A stretch of 64,000 nt of DNA, from NCBI GenBank assembly GCA_900457075.1, contig UGYN01000002.1, forward strand, positions 3,162,001 through 3,226,000, in the 5' to 3' direction. The translations under genes were made by a program, and so were the position numbers. The stretch comes from Serratia quinivorans (lineage in GTDB: Bacteria; Pseudomonadota; Gammaproteobacteria; Enterobacterales; Enterobacteriaceae). Positions 34,947 to 44,797 of the stretch are shown piece by piece. The notes below the pieces were generated by a model. That model did no database searches. It worked only from the letters and a program-made list of their open reading frames with translations, and was not told where the DNA came from. The first letter of the stretch is position 1, and each line of letters starts with the position of its first letter.

Positions 34947-36086
34947 CTATTCATCCGCCAGGAACAGCTCCAGCAGCGAGTTCAGGAACAGTTTGCCTTT
35001 CTCGGTGATCTGCCAATATTCCGGCGTTTCTTCCAGATAGCCTTTCGCCAGCGCTTCATCCAGCGGGGCGCGGATAGTGCTTTCATCCAGCCCGGTGTAG
35101 TTGACGAACTCGGCGCGCGGCGCGGCCTCCAGCAGGCGGAAACGGTTCATAAAGAACTCGAATGGCCGATCCGCCGTCGTCACCTCATGCTGCTTGTCCA
35201 TATACTTGCCCTGCATAAAACCGCGCGGATGCTTGGTTTTCGCGGTGCGCAGAATGCGGCCGTCGCTGAAGGTCAGTTTGCCGTGTGCGCCACAGCCAAT
35301 CCCCAGATAGTCGCCAAAGCGCCAGTAGTTGAGGTTGTGCTGGCACTGATAGCCCGGCTTGGCATAGGCCGAAGTTTCATACTGCTGATAGCCGGCGGCG
35401 CTCAGCAACTCATGACCCCGCTCGAAAATATCCCACAGCGCATCGTCGTCCGGCAGTACCGGCGGGCGTGAGCTGAACAGGGTATTGGGTTCGATGGTCA
35501 GCTGATACCACGACAGGTGCGGCGGGTTCAGGGCAATCGCCTGGCGCAAATCGTCCAGCGCCTCTTCCAGCGACTGGTCCGGCAGGCCGTGCATCAGATC
35601 GAGGTTAAAGCTGCGCAGGCCGAGACCGGTGGCCAGATGCGCTGCGCGTTTGGCCTCTTCCGGGCCGTGTATGCGCCCCAGACGGGTTAACTTCTCGGCG
35701 CTGAAGCTCTGCACCCCGATAGAAATGCGGTTCACTCCGGCCCGCTGATAGCCGCTGAAGCGATCGGCTTCCACGGTGCCGGGGTTGGCCTCCATGGTGA
35801 TCTCTGCGCCATCAACGACGTGAATGCGCGCCCGCACGCCGTCCAGCAGCGATTGCATCGCCTCGGCACTCAGCAGGCTGGGGGTGCCGCCGCCGATAAA
35901 AATGGTACTGACTTCCCGGCCGGCCACCAGCGGCAGATCGGCATCCAGATCCGCCAGCAGGTGATCAACATATTCCTGATGCGGGACTTCGCCCTTTAAC
36001 GCATGCGAGTTGAAGTCGCAGTACGGGCATTTCTGCACGCACCACGGGATATGGATGTACAAACTCAGCGGAGGCAACTTAAGCAT
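34947..36086 (-). CDS. hemW: HemW, radical SAM haem chaperone
   Basis: Radical SAM protein of the HemN-like group, 379 residues. It has CVQKCPYC (the CxxxCxxC cluster site plus following aromatic), GGGTPSLL, and EANPGTVE for SAM binding. HemW, formerly annotated as coproporphyrinogen oxidase, acts as a haem-transfer protein and lacks the extra HemN cysteine. It overlaps rdgB by eight bases on the same strand, giving the unit yggT-yggU-rdgB-hemW. Confidence 0.95.
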   Translation of the reverse strand: MLKLPPLSLYIHIPWCVQKCPYCDFNSHALKGEVPHQEYVDHLLADLDADLPLVAGREVSTIFIGGGTPSLLSAEAMQSLLDGVRARIHVVDGAEITMEANPGTVEADRFSGYQRAGVNRISIGVQSFSAEKLTRLGRIHGPEEAKRAAHLATGLGLRSFNLDLMHGLPDQSLEEALDDLRQAIALNPPHLSWYQLTIEPNTLFSSRPPVLPDDDALWDIFERGHELLSAAGYQQYETSAYAKPGYQCQHNLNYWRFGDYLGIGCGAHGKLTFSDGRILRTAKTKHPRGFMQGKYMDKQHEVTTADRPFEFFMNRFRLLEAAPRAEFVNYTGLDESTIRAPLDEALAKGYLEETPEYWQITEKGKLFLNSLLELFLADE

Positions 36087-36672
36087 TACGCATGGCTTCC
36101 AGCATCAGTTTCAGCGCCTTGCCACGGTGCGATATCGCGCGTTTTTCGTCGCGGCTCAGTTCGGCGGCGGTGCGGCCCAGTTCCGGGACGTAGAAGATCG
36201 GATCGTAGCCGAAACCGCCTTCACCTGCCGCAGTGTCGGTGATTTCACCGGCCCAGCTGCCGTGGAACACCAGCGGCGTTGGGTCTTCGGCGTGGCGCAG
36301 ATACACCAGCACGCAGTGGAACTGAGCGCCACGGCTGCCTTGCGGTACGTCTTTCAGTGCCACCAGCAGTTTGTCGAGGTTTTGCCGGTCAGAGGCGTCA
36401 ACGCCCGCGTAGCGTGCAGAATAGATGCCCGGCGCACCGCCCAGGGCGTCCACCGCCAGGCCCGAGTCGTCGGCGATCGCCGGCAGGCCGGTGATTTGCG
36501 CCGCGTGACGGGCTTTCAGGATGGCGTTTTCGATAAACGTCAGGCCGGTTTCCTCGGCAGATTCTACGCCCAGCTCGGTTTGTGCGACCACATTCAGCCC
36601 GAAATCGGCCAGCAGGTCGGCGAGTTCGCGCACTTTGCCCGGGTTACCGGTGGCAAGAACGACTTTTTGCAT
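36079..36672 (-). CDS. rdgB: Non-canonical purine NTP pyrophosphatase
   Basis: Hydrolyses dITP, ITP and XTP to monophosphates, keeping inosine out of DNA; 197 residues as in E. coli. It carries [15 protein letters not shown] at the N-terminus, the [24 protein letters not shown] metal and base site in two parts, and GFGYDPIF. It is in an operon with yggU upstream and hemW downstream. Confidence 0.96.
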   Translation of the reverse strand: MQKVVLATGNPGKVRELADLLADFGLNVVAQTELGVESAEETGLTFIENAILKARHAAQITGLPAIADDSGLAVDALGGAPGIYSARYAGVDASDRQNLDKLLVALKDVPQGSRGAQFHCVLVYLRHAEDPTPLVFHGSWAGEITDTAAGEGGFGYDPIFYVPELGRTAAELSRDEKRAISHRGKALKLMLEAMRNA

Positions 36673-36689
36673 GATGACTACCTTGAAAT

Positions 36690-36980
36690 TTATTCGATTA
36701 GCGCCGCGACCACGTCGGGGATCTGTTGCGGATTAACGATGCGTAACTGTTTATGCCGCCCCAGTTCGCCTTTCTCGATGGTGACGTTGCCTTTCGCCAC
36801 TTTGAACTGTTTGGCGAGAAACTTGATCAGATGAGCGTTAGCCTGGCCGTCTACCGGCGGGGCGGTAATGGCGACTTTAAGTTCGTCGCCATGCAAACCG
36901 ACAATCTGGTCGCGGCTGGCTTTCGGCTGAATATATAGCCTGATCGCCAGCCCGTCCAGCACCGGGGTTACTGCACTCAC
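36690..36980 (-). CDS. yggU: YggU family protein (DUF167)
   Basis: A 96-residue DUF167 protein with the compact alpha/beta core [32 protein letters not shown]. The function is unknown. It overlaps yggT by four bases and precedes rdgB by 17, so it belongs to the same operon. Confidence 0.94.
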   Translation of the reverse strand: MSAVTPVLDGLAIRLYIQPKASRDQIVGLHGDELKVAITAPPVDGQANAHLIKFLAKQFKVAKGNVTIEKGELGRHKQLRIVNPQQIPDVVAALIE

Positions 36981-37531
36981 AGCAGGAACCAGATCTCACC
37001 GAACAGATCCATGCCCAGGTAGTTGATCAGATACAAGATAAGGATCACCACCATCGCCGAAAAATCAATGCCGCCCATGGCCGGCAGAATACGGCGGATG
37101 GGTGACATCAAAGGTTCGGTCAGTTGGTACATCAACTGGTCGATTGGGCTGCGGCCCTGGCTTATCCAACTCATCAACGCGCGGATAATCATTACCCAGA
37201 AGATCAGGTAACCGGCCGACTTCACCAGCGAGATCAGGCCAAACAGCAGGTTATACGGGCTGAGTGACATTGCGCCGCCCTGGATCAGCAGCAACAGCGG
37301 GTACTTGATGGTCATCAGCAGGAACGCCAGCAGCAGTGATGCGCTGTCGATCGGCCCCATCGATGGGATAATGCGGCGCAGCGGGCCGATTACCGGCTGG
37401 GTGATCTTCACGATAAACTGCGCGAATGGGTTGTAAAAGTCAGCGCGCGTCCACTGCATCCAGATACGCAGCAGCAGTACCATGACGTACAGATCAATAA
37501 CGGTTTTGACCAAAAAAGTCAGCGTTAGCAT
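36977..37531 (-). CDS. yggT: YggT family inner-membrane protein
   Basis: A 184-residue protein with two copies of the YggT domain, each a hydrophobic hairpin ([21 protein letters not shown] and [21 protein letters not shown]), each followed by a Pro-Ile-Arg-Arg-Ile loop ([28 protein letters not shown]). Family members are implicated in osmotic-shock or potassium phenotypes, not settled. It lies between proC and yggU on the same strand. Confidence 0.94.
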   Translation of the reverse strand: MLTLTFLVKTVIDLYVMVLLLRIWMQWTRADFYNPFAQFIVKITQPVIGPLRRIIPSMGPIDSASLLLAFLLMTIKYPLLLLIQGGAMSLSPYNLLFGLISLVKSAGYLIFWVMIIRALMSWISQGRSPIDQLMYQLTEPLMSPIRRILPAMGGIDFSAMVVILILYLINYLGMDLFGEIWFLL

Positions 37532-37562
37532 GTAGTAGCCCTTCTCCTTAACTCTCGATTAT

Positions 37563-38384
37563 TTAAAATGATTTTTCCATTTCCTGCGCGCGGGATACTG
37601 CCGCCTGCATGGCTTTGGCCACGGTTGCCGGCAGCTGTTGCTCGTTGAAAACGCGCAGTGCTTCGGCGGTGGTGCCGCCTTTGGAGGTGACCTGCTCACG
37701 CAAGGTCGACAATGGCGTATCCGGGTTGGCTTCCACCAGCGCAGCCGCGCCGGAGGCCGCCTGCTGCACCAGATTACGGGCGGTCTGGCTGTCGAAGCCC
37801 ATACGTTCGGCTTCCTGTTGCATGGCTTCCATAAACAGGAAGAAATAAGCCGGTGCGCTGCCTGCTGCGGCGATCACGCTATTAATGCCGTTTTCATCTT
37901 CCACCCAACACACCTTGCCGACTGATGCCATCAAATCGCTGGTGTAGTCGCGGTCCTGTTGGCTGACCTGCTGCGGCGCATACAGGCCGCTCATGCCTTT
38001 GCCCACCAGCGATGGGGTATTGGGCATGATGCGCACGATGTTCAGCTTGTCACCCAGCAGTTGATAAAAACGGCTGACCTGGATACCGGCGGCGATCGAC
38101 AGAACCAGCTTGGCGCTGAAATCCACTCCTTCGCGCAACGGCTGGCAGACGTCGGCCATCATTTGCGGTTTGACTGCCAGCACCACGACATCGGCGGCTT
38201 GTGTGCAGGCCAGATTGTCGCTGCTGCTGACGATGCCGTAGTCCGCCGCCAGCGCATCACGGTTTTTAGCCGAAGGTGCACAGACGCTAATGGATTTGGC
38301 CGGATAACCGCCCGCCACCAGGCCGGCGATGATAGCGCGCGCCATGTTGCCGGCGCCAATAAAGGTGATCTTGCGATGCTGCAT
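37563..38384 (-). CDS. proC: Pyrroline-5-carboxylate reductase
   Basis: Last step of proline synthesis, reducing P5C with NAD(P)H; 273 residues. The N-terminal GAGNMARAIIAGLV Rossmann motif and the C-terminal signature around MQQEAERMGFDSQTARNLVQQAASGAA and VTSKGGTTAEALRVF are clear. Its place between yggS and yggT, unlike in E. coli, is typical of Serratia and Yersinia. The presence of a proline-activating NRPS elsewhere in the window is probably coincidental. Confidence 0.97.
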   Translation of the reverse strand: MQHRKITFIGAGNMARAIIAGLVAGGYPAKSISVCAPSAKNRDALAADYGIVSSSDNLACTQAADVVVLAVKPQMMADVCQPLREGVDFSAKLVLSIAAGIQVSRFYQLLGDKLNIVRIMPNTPSLVGKGMSGLYAPQQVSQQDRDYTSDLMASVGKVCWVEDENGINSVIAAAGSAPAYFFLFMEAMQQEAERMGFDSQTARNLVQQAASGAAALVEANPDTPLSTLREQVTSKGGTTAEALRVFNEQQLPATVAKAMQAAVSRAQEMEKSF

Positions 38385-38404
38385 TAGAATCCCTCGTCAG
38401 TATA

Positions 38405-39112
38405 TTAGGCCTGTGAATAATCACGGGCGCCAAAAATGGCGGTGCCAATACGCACCATGGTGCTGCCTGCGGCAATTGCCGCCGTCATATCATCGGTCAT
38501 GCCCATCGACAGGGTGTCTACCTGCGGATATTGCTGCTGCAGGGCCAGAAAGGCGTCGCGCATTTGGCCGAATACCGCCAACTGGCTCTGATAATCCTCC
38601 TGCGGGGCTGGAATAGCCATCAGCCCGCGCAGTCTGAGGTTAGGCAGGGCGGCAACCGCCTCCGCCAGCGCCGGCAATTCAGCCAGTACAATGCCAGACT
38701 TACTCTGCTCATCGCTGATATTTATTTGGATCAGAACGTTAAGCGGCGGCATGTCCGCCGGGCGCTGGTCATTCAGGCGCGAGGCGATACGCAGCCGATC
38801 GACGGTGTGACACCAGGCGAAGTTCTCTGCCACCAGTCGGCTCTTGTTGGATTGCAACGGGCCGATAAAGTGCCAATCCAGCGTTGCGCCTTCCGGCAGC
38901 GCGGCGAAATGCTGAACCTTATCCACCCCTTCCTGAACATAGTTCTCGCCGAAGGCGCGCTGGCCCGCCGCGATGGCTTCTGCTATCGCCGCCACAGGTT
39001 TGGTTTTGCTTACTGCAAGCAGCGTAACTTCTTCTGGAGCGCGTGCGCAGCCTTGAGCGGCCGCGGCAATGCGGTTTCTGACATCCTGCAGATTCTGTTG
39101 GATAGTGCTCAT
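38405..39112 (-). CDS. yggS: YggS, PLP homeostasis protein (PLPBP)
   Basis: A 235-residue alanine-racemase-like TIM barrel that binds PLP without known enzymatic turnover and maintains B6 and amino-acid balance. The PLP lysine lies in LLAVSKTKP, with the family motif GENYVQEGVDK and the C-terminal LSMGMTDDMTAAIAAGSTMVRIGTAIFG, noted here in parts as LSMGM and RIGTAIFG. It is 20 bases upstream of proC and divergent from the PilT-like gene. Confidence 0.96.
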   Translation of the reverse strand: MSTIQQNLQDVRNRIAAAAQGCARAPEEVTLLAVSKTKPVAAIAEAIAAGQRAFGENYVQEGVDKVQHFAALPEGATLDWHFIGPLQSNKSRLVAENFAWCHTVDRLRIASRLNDQRPADMPPLNVLIQINISDEQSKSGIVLAELPALAEAVAALPNLRLRGLMAIPAPQEDYQSQLAVFGQMRDAFLALQQQYPQVDTLSMGMTDDMTAAIAAGSTMVRIGTAIFGARDYSQA

Positions 39113-39132
39113 TATTGACCCAGGAGATTGAT

Positions 39133-40155
39133 ATGGATATCGATGAATTCGTGGCCCTTAGTGTAAAGCATAATGCTTCCGATCTGCACCTTTGTACCGG
39201 TCATCGGCCGATGTTGCGCATAGATGGTGAACTTCAGCCGCTGGAAGGGGCGGAAATACTGAGCGAAGCCAGAATGCAACTGCTGTGCAACGGCGTGCTG
39301 CAGCCGTTACAACGACAGCAGTTACAACAACAAGGGCAGTTGGATCTGGCGCTTTCGCTGCTGGGTGATATCCGGCTGCGCGCCAATTTTTTTCTGCAAA
39401 ACCTGGGCGTATCCGTTGCATTGCGGCTGATAGCGGGCCAATGTCCGACTCTGGCAGCATTGGCGGCGCCAGATATTATCCCTGCGTTGGTGCGACGTGA
39501 AGACGGCCTGATCCTGGTGACCGGCGCGACCGGCAGCGGTAAATCCACTACCTTGGCGGCGATGATTGACGACATCAATCAGCACCAGCGGCGGCATATC
39601 CTCACGTTGGAAGATCCGATTGAGTTTATCCACCGCAGCAGGCAGTGTTTGATTCAGCAGCGGGAGTTGGGGCGCGACAGCCACAGTTTTGACGACGCAT
39701 TGCGTGCCGCACTGCGTGAGGATCCGGATGTGATCCTGTTGGGGGAGTTGCGCGATACCGCTACCATCCGCCTTGCTCTGACCGCTGCAGAAACCGGCCA
39801 CCTGGTACTGGCCACGCTGCATACCCGCAGTGCGCCGCAGGCGGTGGATCGGCTGGTGGATGTTTTTCCGGCGGAAGAAAAGCCCTATGTACGCGCCCAA
39901 CTGGCCGGGAGCCTGCAGGCGGTGATTGCACAAAAGCTGTTAAGTCGGCCCGGAGGCGGCAGGGTGGCGATTTTTGAGGTGCTGACGGCAACGGCGGCGG
40001 TCAGCAGCATGATCCGTGAAGGCAAAACCCATCAGTTGGCCAACGTGTTGCAAACCGGCGGGCAGTCCGGCATGCAGACCTTTGAACAGGGCCTGCAGCA
40101 GCGGATCAGCGCCGGCTTACTTGGTGGAGGGCAAGACACTCAGAATAGGGATTAA
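39133..40155 (+). CDS. yggR: YggR, PilT-like type IV pilus ATPase
   Basis: A 340-residue hexameric secretion-type ATPase of the PilT family. Walker [11 protein letters not shown], Asp box LTLEDPIEF, Walker [13 protein letters not shown] and the His box [15 protein letters not shown] are all intact. The start is ATG 39133 with AGGAG upstream; an in-frame upstream TTG is not supported. Its stop overlaps the ruvX stop region on the opposite strand by four bases. The cellular role of this isolated PilT in enterobacteria is unclear. Confidence 0.93.
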   Translation: MDIDEFVALSVKHNASDLHLCTGHRPMLRIDGELQPLEGAEILSEARMQLLCNGVLQPLQRQQLQQQGQLDLALSLLGDIRLRANFFLQNLGVSVALRLIAGQCPTLAALAAPDIIPALVRREDGLILVTGATGSGKSTTLAAMIDDINQHQRRHILTLEDPIEFIHRSRQCLIQQRELGRDSHSFDDALRAALREDPDVILLGELRDTATIRLALTAAETGHLVLATLHTRSAPQAVDRLVDVFPAEEKPYVRAQLAGSLQAVIAQKLLSRPGGGRVAIFEVLTATAAVSSMIREGKTHQLANVLQTGGQSGMQTFEQGLQQRISAGLLGGGQDTQNRD

Positions 40156-40574
40156 CCCAGCTGCCGCTCAAACCAGCTTTCCAGAATAACCACCGCCGAG
40201 GCGGAGTCCACGCTGCCCTTGTCCAACGCGCGGAAGCCGCCACGGTCGAACAGGTTGGCGCGGGCTTCGACGGTACTCAGGCGCTCATCATGCAGCGCTA
40301 TCTGTACGCCAAAACGGCCGTGCAGGCGGTTGGCGAACTTGCGTGCTTGTTCGGTCACCAATTGTTCTGTGCCGTCCATGTTCAGCGGCAGGCCGACCAC
40401 CACCAGATCCGGCTGCCACTCTTTGAGCAGCTTTTCGATCTTTTGCCAGTCCGGTGAACCGTCCTGTGCTTTGAAGGCGGCCAGCGCGCGGGCGCTGCCC
40501 GTCAGTTCCTGCCCAATGGCGGCGCCAATGCTCTTGGTGCCGAAGTCGAAGGCGATAATGGTGCGGTTGGTCAT
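40152..40574 (-). CDS. ruvX: RuvX/YqgF, Holliday junction resolvase-like nuclease
   Basis: A 140-residue RNase H-fold nuclease involved in 16S rRNA 5' maturation and suggested in recombination. It carries the first catalytic aspartate in [11 protein letters not shown], the glycine-rich [12 protein letters not shown] and the [10 protein letters not shown] motif. It shares one base with the upstream yqgE stop, so the pair is coupled. Confidence 0.95.
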   Translation of the reverse strand: MTNRTIIAFDFGTKSIGAAIGQELTGSARALAAFKAQDGSPDWQKIEKLLKEWQPDLVVVGLPLNMDGTEQLVTEQARKFANRLHGRFGVQIALHDERLSTVEARANLFDRGGFRALDKGSVDSASAVVILESWFERQLG

Positions 40575-41137
40575 CAGGCGTGTCCTGCGTGGTTGGCAAT
40601 GCTGCAGATGTCGATGCCCAGGCGGTTGGCGGCTTCACGCCAGCGGCTGGCGATTGGCGTATGGAACAGAATGTCGGTGTCGGCTTCAATGGTCAGCCAG
40701 GCGTTTTCCAGCACTTCCTGTTCTAACTGGCCCTTTTCCCAACCGGCATAACCGAGCGCGACCAGCACGTCATCCGGCTGCTCTGGGGTGCCCAGCGTTT
40801 CCAGCACGTCTTTCGAGGTGGTTATCATGGTATCCGGCGAGATCTGAATGCTGGAGCCGAAACCCTTGCGCGGCGTATGCAGGATAAAACCGCGATCGTC
40901 TGCTAACGGGCCACCGGCAAACACCGGTTTATCGAGGCTGATCGCCGGATCACGCGCCTGTGGCATGATCTTCAGTTTGCTCAGCACCGTTTCCACCGTG
41001 AACTGCTCCACCGGTTTATTGATCACCAGGCCCATGGCGCCGTCTTCATTGTGCTCGCAGACGTAAATCACCGAGCGTTTGAAGCGAGGATCCTGAAGTG
41101 ATGGCATAGCGATAAGAAAATGGTGCTGTAAATTCAT
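40574..41137 (-). CDS. yqgE: YqgE (UPF0301)
   Basis: A 187-residue protein of family UPF0301, function unknown, the same length as E. coli YqgE. It begins [19 protein letters not shown], with [20 protein letters not shown] following. The frame is open 126 bases further upstream, but the homologous start is at 41137. It is co-transcribed with ruvX; gshB lies upstream on the same strand. Confidence 0.95.
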   Translation of the reverse strand: MNLQHHFLIAMPSLQDPRFKRSVIYVCEHNEDGAMGLVINKPVEQFTVETVLSKLKIMPQARDPAISLDKPVFAGGPLADDRGFILHTPRKGFGSSIQISPDTMITTSKDVLETLGTPEQPDDVLVALGYAGWEKGQLEQEVLENAWLTIEADTDILFHTPIASRWREAANRLGIDICSIANHAGHA

Positions 41138-41269
41138 GGTGTTATTTAAAATAATCAAGTGGTGGTAAGTTGAACAGCCGCCAGTATGCGGCCATCCCCG
41201 TCGCCTTTCAAGCCGATAGCGCCAGTTCGGGGGCAGGGTGGCGGGCGACAAAGCCGCCCGCACTGCGGA

Positions 41270-42220
41270 TTACTTCGCCGCCAGACGCTTTTCGATCGCG
41301 TCCATCAGCATACCGGTGATAGACACCGGGAAGGCCGCTTCGATTTCGCGTGCACAGGTTGGGCTGGTGACGTTGATTTCGGTCAGTCGATCGCCAATCA
41401 CGTCCAGGCCAACGAAAATCAGCCCTTTTTCTTTCAGCGTCGGCGCTACCGCGCGCGCAATTTTCCAGTCGCTTTCGCTGAGCGGACGCGCTTCGCCCCG
41501 GCCACCGGCCGCCAGGTTACCACGGGTTTCACCCTGGGCCGGAATACGCGCCAGGCAGTAAGGCACCGGCTCACCGTCCACCACCAGAATGCGCTTATCG
41601 CCTTCCTTGATCGCCGGAATGAAGTTCTGCGCCATGCAGAAACGACTGCCGTGTTCGGTCAGGGTTTCGATAATCACCGACAGGTTAGGGTCATCCTGCT
41701 TCACGCGGAAAATCGACGCGCCGCCCATGCCGTCCAGCGGCTTGAGGATGATGTCGCCATGCTGCTGGTGGAATTTACGGATGTGCGCCGCACTGCGGCT
41801 GACCAAAGTGTCCGGCGTCAGTTCCGGGAACCAGGCGGTGAACAGCTTTTCGTTGCAGTCACGCAGGCTCTGCGGCTTGTTGACCACCAGCGTGCCCTTG
41901 ACCTCTGCGCGCTCGAGAATATAGGTCGCGTAGATGTATTCGGTATCGAACGGCGGATCTTTACGCATCAGGATCACGTCCAGATCCTGCAGCGCCAGAT
42001 CCTGCTCGCTGCCAAAGCTGAACCAGCTCTCTTTATCTTCTTTCACGCTCAGCAGGCGGGTGCGGGCGCGGCCGTCACCGGCGTGCAGATAGAGATCGTC
42101 CATCTCCATATAGTGCAGTTCCCAGCCACGGCGCTGCGCTTCAAGCAGCATGGCGAAGCTGGTGTCTTTCTTGATATTGATGGAGGCGATAGGGTCCATC
42201 ACGATGCCGAGCTTAATCAT
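41270..42220 (-). CDS. gshB: Glutathione synthetase
   Basis: ATP-grasp ligase joining gamma-glutamylcysteine and glycine; 316 residues. It carries the ATP-grasp motifs ILKPLDGMGGASIFRV and KRILVVDGEPV, and the C-terminal GLDVIGDRLTEINVTSPT that holds Mg2+ and ADP. It sits between rsmE and yqgE as in E. coli. Confidence 0.97.
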   Translation of the reverse strand: MIKLGIVMDPIASINIKKDTSFAMLLEAQRRGWELHYMEMDDLYLHAGDGRARTRLLSVKEDKESWFSFGSEQDLALQDLDVILMRKDPPFDTEYIYATYILERAEVKGTLVVNKPQSLRDCNEKLFTAWFPELTPDTLVSRSAAHIRKFHQQHGDIILKPLDGMGGASIFRVKQDDPNLSVIIETLTEHGSRFCMAQNFIPAIKEGDKRILVVDGEPVPYCLARIPAQGETRGNLAAGGRGEARPLSESDWKIARAVAPTLKEKGLIFVGLDVIGDRLTEINVTSPTCAREIEAAFPVSITGMLMDAIEKRLAAK

Positions 42221-42230
42221 CTTTTCTCCT

Positions 42231-42962
42231 TTAACCCAGATCGCCGAAACGTACCTGCAAAGCGGTAATTGCGGTGAGCGCTGTGGTTTCTGTACGCAGA
42301 ACGCGTGGCCCCAGCAGGATATCAGTAAATCCGTGGCCTGTGGTCATCGCAATTTCGCCTGTAGATAAACCGCCTTCCGGCCCAATCAGCAACCGGACAT
42401 GTTCCACCGGCAGCGGCAGGGTGTTGATGCTATGGCTGGCGCGCGGGTGCAGGTTAAGCTTAAGGCTGCCATCCTGCTCGGCACACCAGGCTTCCAGCTG
42501 CATGGCCTCGCGGATTTCCGGGATGCGGTTGCGGCCGCACTGTTCGCAGGCGGCGATGGCAATCTTCTGCCACTGCTGAATTTTTTTCGCCAGGCGTTCG
42601 CCGGAAAGCGCAACGCCGCAGCGCTCGGAAAACAGCGGGGTAATGACGTTAACCCCCAGCTCGATGGATTTCTGAATGGTGAACTCCATCTTCTCACCGC
42701 GAGAAATTACCTGACCCAGATGCAGATTGAGCGGTGATTCACGGTCTTCCAGCTGGCCGGCGCTCAGCTGCACCTGCACGCTTTTCTTGTCGACCTGGGC
42801 GATCACGGCGTCAAACACCTGATTGCTGCCGTCGAATAACTGCAGCGCCTGGCCGGCGTTCATGCGCAGTACACGCCCGATATGGTTGGCGGCGTCTTCG
42901 CTTAAGAAGATTTCCGCATGGTCGATTAACGGCTGCGGGTGATAAATGCGAGGTATGCGCAT
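42231..42962 (-). CDS. rsmE: 16S rRNA (uracil-1498-N3)-methyltransferase
   Basis: SPOUT-class methyltransferase acting on 30S subunits; 243 residues as in E. coli. The start [12 protein letters not shown] fits the family; the open frame upstream is ignored. The C-terminal knot carries [16 protein letters not shown] and [17 protein letters not shown]. It is ten bases upstream of gshB, and endA follows further upstream across a repeat. Confidence 0.96.
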   Translation of the reverse strand: MRIPRIYHPQPLIDHAEIFLSEDAANHIGRVLRMNAGQALQLFDGSNQVFDAVIAQVDKKSVQVQLSAGQLEDRESPLNLHLGQVISRGEKMEFTIQKSIELGVNVITPLFSERCGVALSGERLAKKIQQWQKIAIAACEQCGRNRIPEIREAMQLEAWCAEQDGSLKLNLHPRASHSINTLPLPVEHVRLLIGPEGGLSTGEIAMTTGHGFTDILLGPRVLRTETTALTAITALQVRFGDLG

Positions 42963-43019
42963 ATGAATATTCGATCCTGACTCATGTGCAGTCATCAGTG
43001 CTGCAGCTTGAAAAAAAAG

Positions 43020-43125
43020 AGTATATACCCAAAGTAATTGAAGCTGCAGCAAGGCGGCAAGTGATTCGGGTGCGCTTACGCAGTCAACACCGCTGCAGTT
43101 TTAAGTACGCAGGGGATTTAGCCCT
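43020..43125. repeat. Interspersed imperfect inverted repeat, Serratia/Yersinia-type
   Basis: The segment from TATATACCCAAAGTAATT to AAGTACGCAGGGG has imperfect inverted ends around CTGCAGC (43044-43050) and GCTGCAG (43092-43098) and contains AAGGCGGCAAGTGA. This resembles, from memory, a palindromic repeat scattered in Serratia, Yersinia and Photorhabdus intergenic regions. It is not an ORF and may be a folded transcript end for endA. Confidence 0.45.
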
Positions 43126-43813
43126 TTCGTTGCTGGCAAGCCTGCTGAACATAAGGATTATGGTTACCCTGTACCTTAGCGATGCGTGCTTCGCGCAGGC
43201 ATTCCCATTGGTTGACCGGGTATTGGCGATCCCATACTTCAAAAAGCTGGGTCTGCTGGCGTGAAAGCCGCAGTTGATAACGGTCGCGCATATAGAAGTA
43301 GGTGCGGGCGATCGTACCGCGGGCGCGGGCAGGCGGTTCGGCCTGCTTATTTTTGAAGTCCACTTTCATCGGGCACTGGCCGTACTGGCCCTCGCCGCCT
43401 TTCCATTGGCTGTACATAAAGTTATTACGATCGCCGTTCACTTCACCTATCGCCGGCTGCAGATTGTGCAAATCGGTTTCGATTTGGCGGTAACCGGCGT
43501 CTTTATTGCAGTTTTTGCGCCCGCCCTGTTGCCAGCACTGTAATTGGTGACCGAATTGCCAGGCCGGTACCACGTGTTCCCATTCGATACGTTGCGCACG
43601 TTGGGCGTTTTTACGCGCCTGGTAGCCACAACTGTTTAGATCGGGGATACCTTTTTTACCCTGCCAGTCTATCCGGCAGCCGCAGTAGAAGGAGCCGGGG
43701 GCGTCCTGATTGATTTTGGCAGCCGCCGCCTTGGCCTGAGAAAAGTTGTTGATGCCGTGCGCCTGTACGGCACCGGCAGTGAGAACCACCATAAATAAAA
43801 TTTTGCGAAGCAT
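43118..43813 (-). CDS. endA: DNA-specific endonuclease I
   Basis: Periplasmic nuclease that cuts double-stranded DNA; 231 residues. Signal peptide [20 protein letters not shown]; catalytic region [12 protein letters not shown] with the His and the downstream [10 protein letters not shown] type block (here [12 protein letters not shown]). Paired cysteines support disulphides in the periplasm. Its 3' end borders the interspersed repeat. Confidence 0.95.
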   Translation of the reverse strand: MLRKILFMVVLTAGAVQAHGINNFSQAKAAAAKINQDAPGSFYCGCRIDWQGKKGIPDLNSCGYQARKNAQRAQRIEWEHVVPAWQFGHQLQCWQQGGRKNCNKDAGYRQIETDLHNLQPAIGEVNGDRNNFMYSQWKGGEGQYGQCPMKVDFKNKQAEPPARARGTIARTYFYMRDRYQLRLSRQQTQLFEVWDRQYPVNQWECLREARIAKVQGNHNPYVQQACQQRKG

Positions 43814-43914
43814 ATTCCAAAACAGCTCAAAATTGGAAAAGCAGGCAGGGTAGCGGAAGTTTGAAGCCGTAGCAAATGGCGATATTTACTTGTTTTAACG
43901 TATAAATCGTTACG

Positions 43915-44427
43915 CTAAACAGGCTCGCCGGCGAAAAATTTCAGTTTGTCGCCACACTGACGGCAGCGATATTCACTTTCTCCGCGCATCACCCGATTGT
44001 GGCGGCGCACGGTAAGCTGGTGCAGTTGGCAACCGCAGCGGTAGGGATAGGTTTTGCTCTGCACCGAGGCAATCTCAAACTGATGGGTACGGCTGGCTGG
44101 TACCTGTAATACGCTTTCCATCATCCAGCGCCATTCGTTGCCGTGTGGTGGCACGCGGCCAAACTGGCGAAATACCAGCAGGTGCGCCAGTTCATGCGGT
44201 ACCACTTCATCGATAAACGGCTGCTGATTTTCCATCAGCAACACCGGATTCAGCCGGATTTCCCAGGCTTGCAGCCAGGCGGTGCCCGCGCTGGTTCCGC
44301 GTTGCTGGTAAAGGATTTTTGGCTCAGGGAACTCGACGGAAAAATGCTGACGGGCCAGCTGCAGTTTTTCTCGCAGACAGCGCATCACCGCCTGTTGCAG
44401 CGCAATGGGGATTCTTGCTTTGTTCAT
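43915..44427 (-). CDS. sprT: SprT family zinc metalloprotease-like protein
   Basis: A 170-residue SprT-like protein with the zincin motif [10 protein letters not shown] and C-terminal zinc ribbon cysteines (YRCGCQLH and YRCRQCGDK). The start [15 protein letters not shown] matches E. coli SprT; the longer frame is not supported. The function in bacteria is uncertain; the family resembles eukaryotic Spartan proteases. It is next to endA as in E. coli. Confidence 0.94.
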   Translation of the reverse strand: MNKARIPIALQQAVMRCLREKLQLARQHFSVEFPEPKILYQQRGTSAGTAWLQAWEIRLNPVLLMENQQPFIDEVVPHELAHLLVFRQFGRVPPHGNEWRWMMESVLQVPASRTHQFEIASVQSKTYPYRCGCQLHQLTVRRHNRVMRGESEYRCRQCGDKLKFFAGEPV

Positions 44428-44596
44428 TGTGGCTAGCTTAAGCAAAGGCGCGCCGGCTGGCAATAAGAGGCAAAGCTAATTTGTCAGGGGTTTACCAGGC
44501 AGGTTTTTCACCGCATTGATAACCCGATCGACGCTGATGGATTGTAATCATTGTGTTAACTGCGGGATAATGAACCGTACATGCTGAGTCCCTGCC

Positions 44597-44655
44597 TGTA
44601 GGGGACGAATATATTCGTCCCGATTAACACGGGCGCAGTATACAGCGCCCCTACA
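44597..44655. repeat. Nested palindromic element upstream of fumarase
   Basis: Outer arms TGTAGGGG (44597-44604) and CCCCTACA (44648-44655) enclose a perfect 20-bp palindrome (44602-44621, half-site GGGACGAATA) and a hairpin GGGCGC (44631-44636) with GCGCCC (44645-44650). It looks like a compact mobile or BOX-like repeat in the 370-base gap between sprT and fumarase. The rest of that gap holds no recognised site. Confidence 0.55.
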
Positions 44656-44797
44656 AATCAGAGGGAGTTATGCGATTTAGCGCAATAACCGACTGATTAA
44701 AAATACGTAAGGTGTGGGGAGTTTTTTGACGCGGCCTGCCCCGAGCTGGCTGAGTAAGTGTGAATTTAACGCAGCTGATGTTGCAAGTGAGAGATTA

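Noticed and set aside
42963-43052. N-terminal extension of rsmE
   Set aside because: The extra 30 codons run into the interspersed repeat and are absent from the family; MRIPRIYHP is the conserved start.
44602-44621. FNR or ArcA operator for fumarase
   Set aside because: The palindrome does not match TTGAT-N4-ATCAA or the ArcA direct repeat and sits inside a larger folded repeat.
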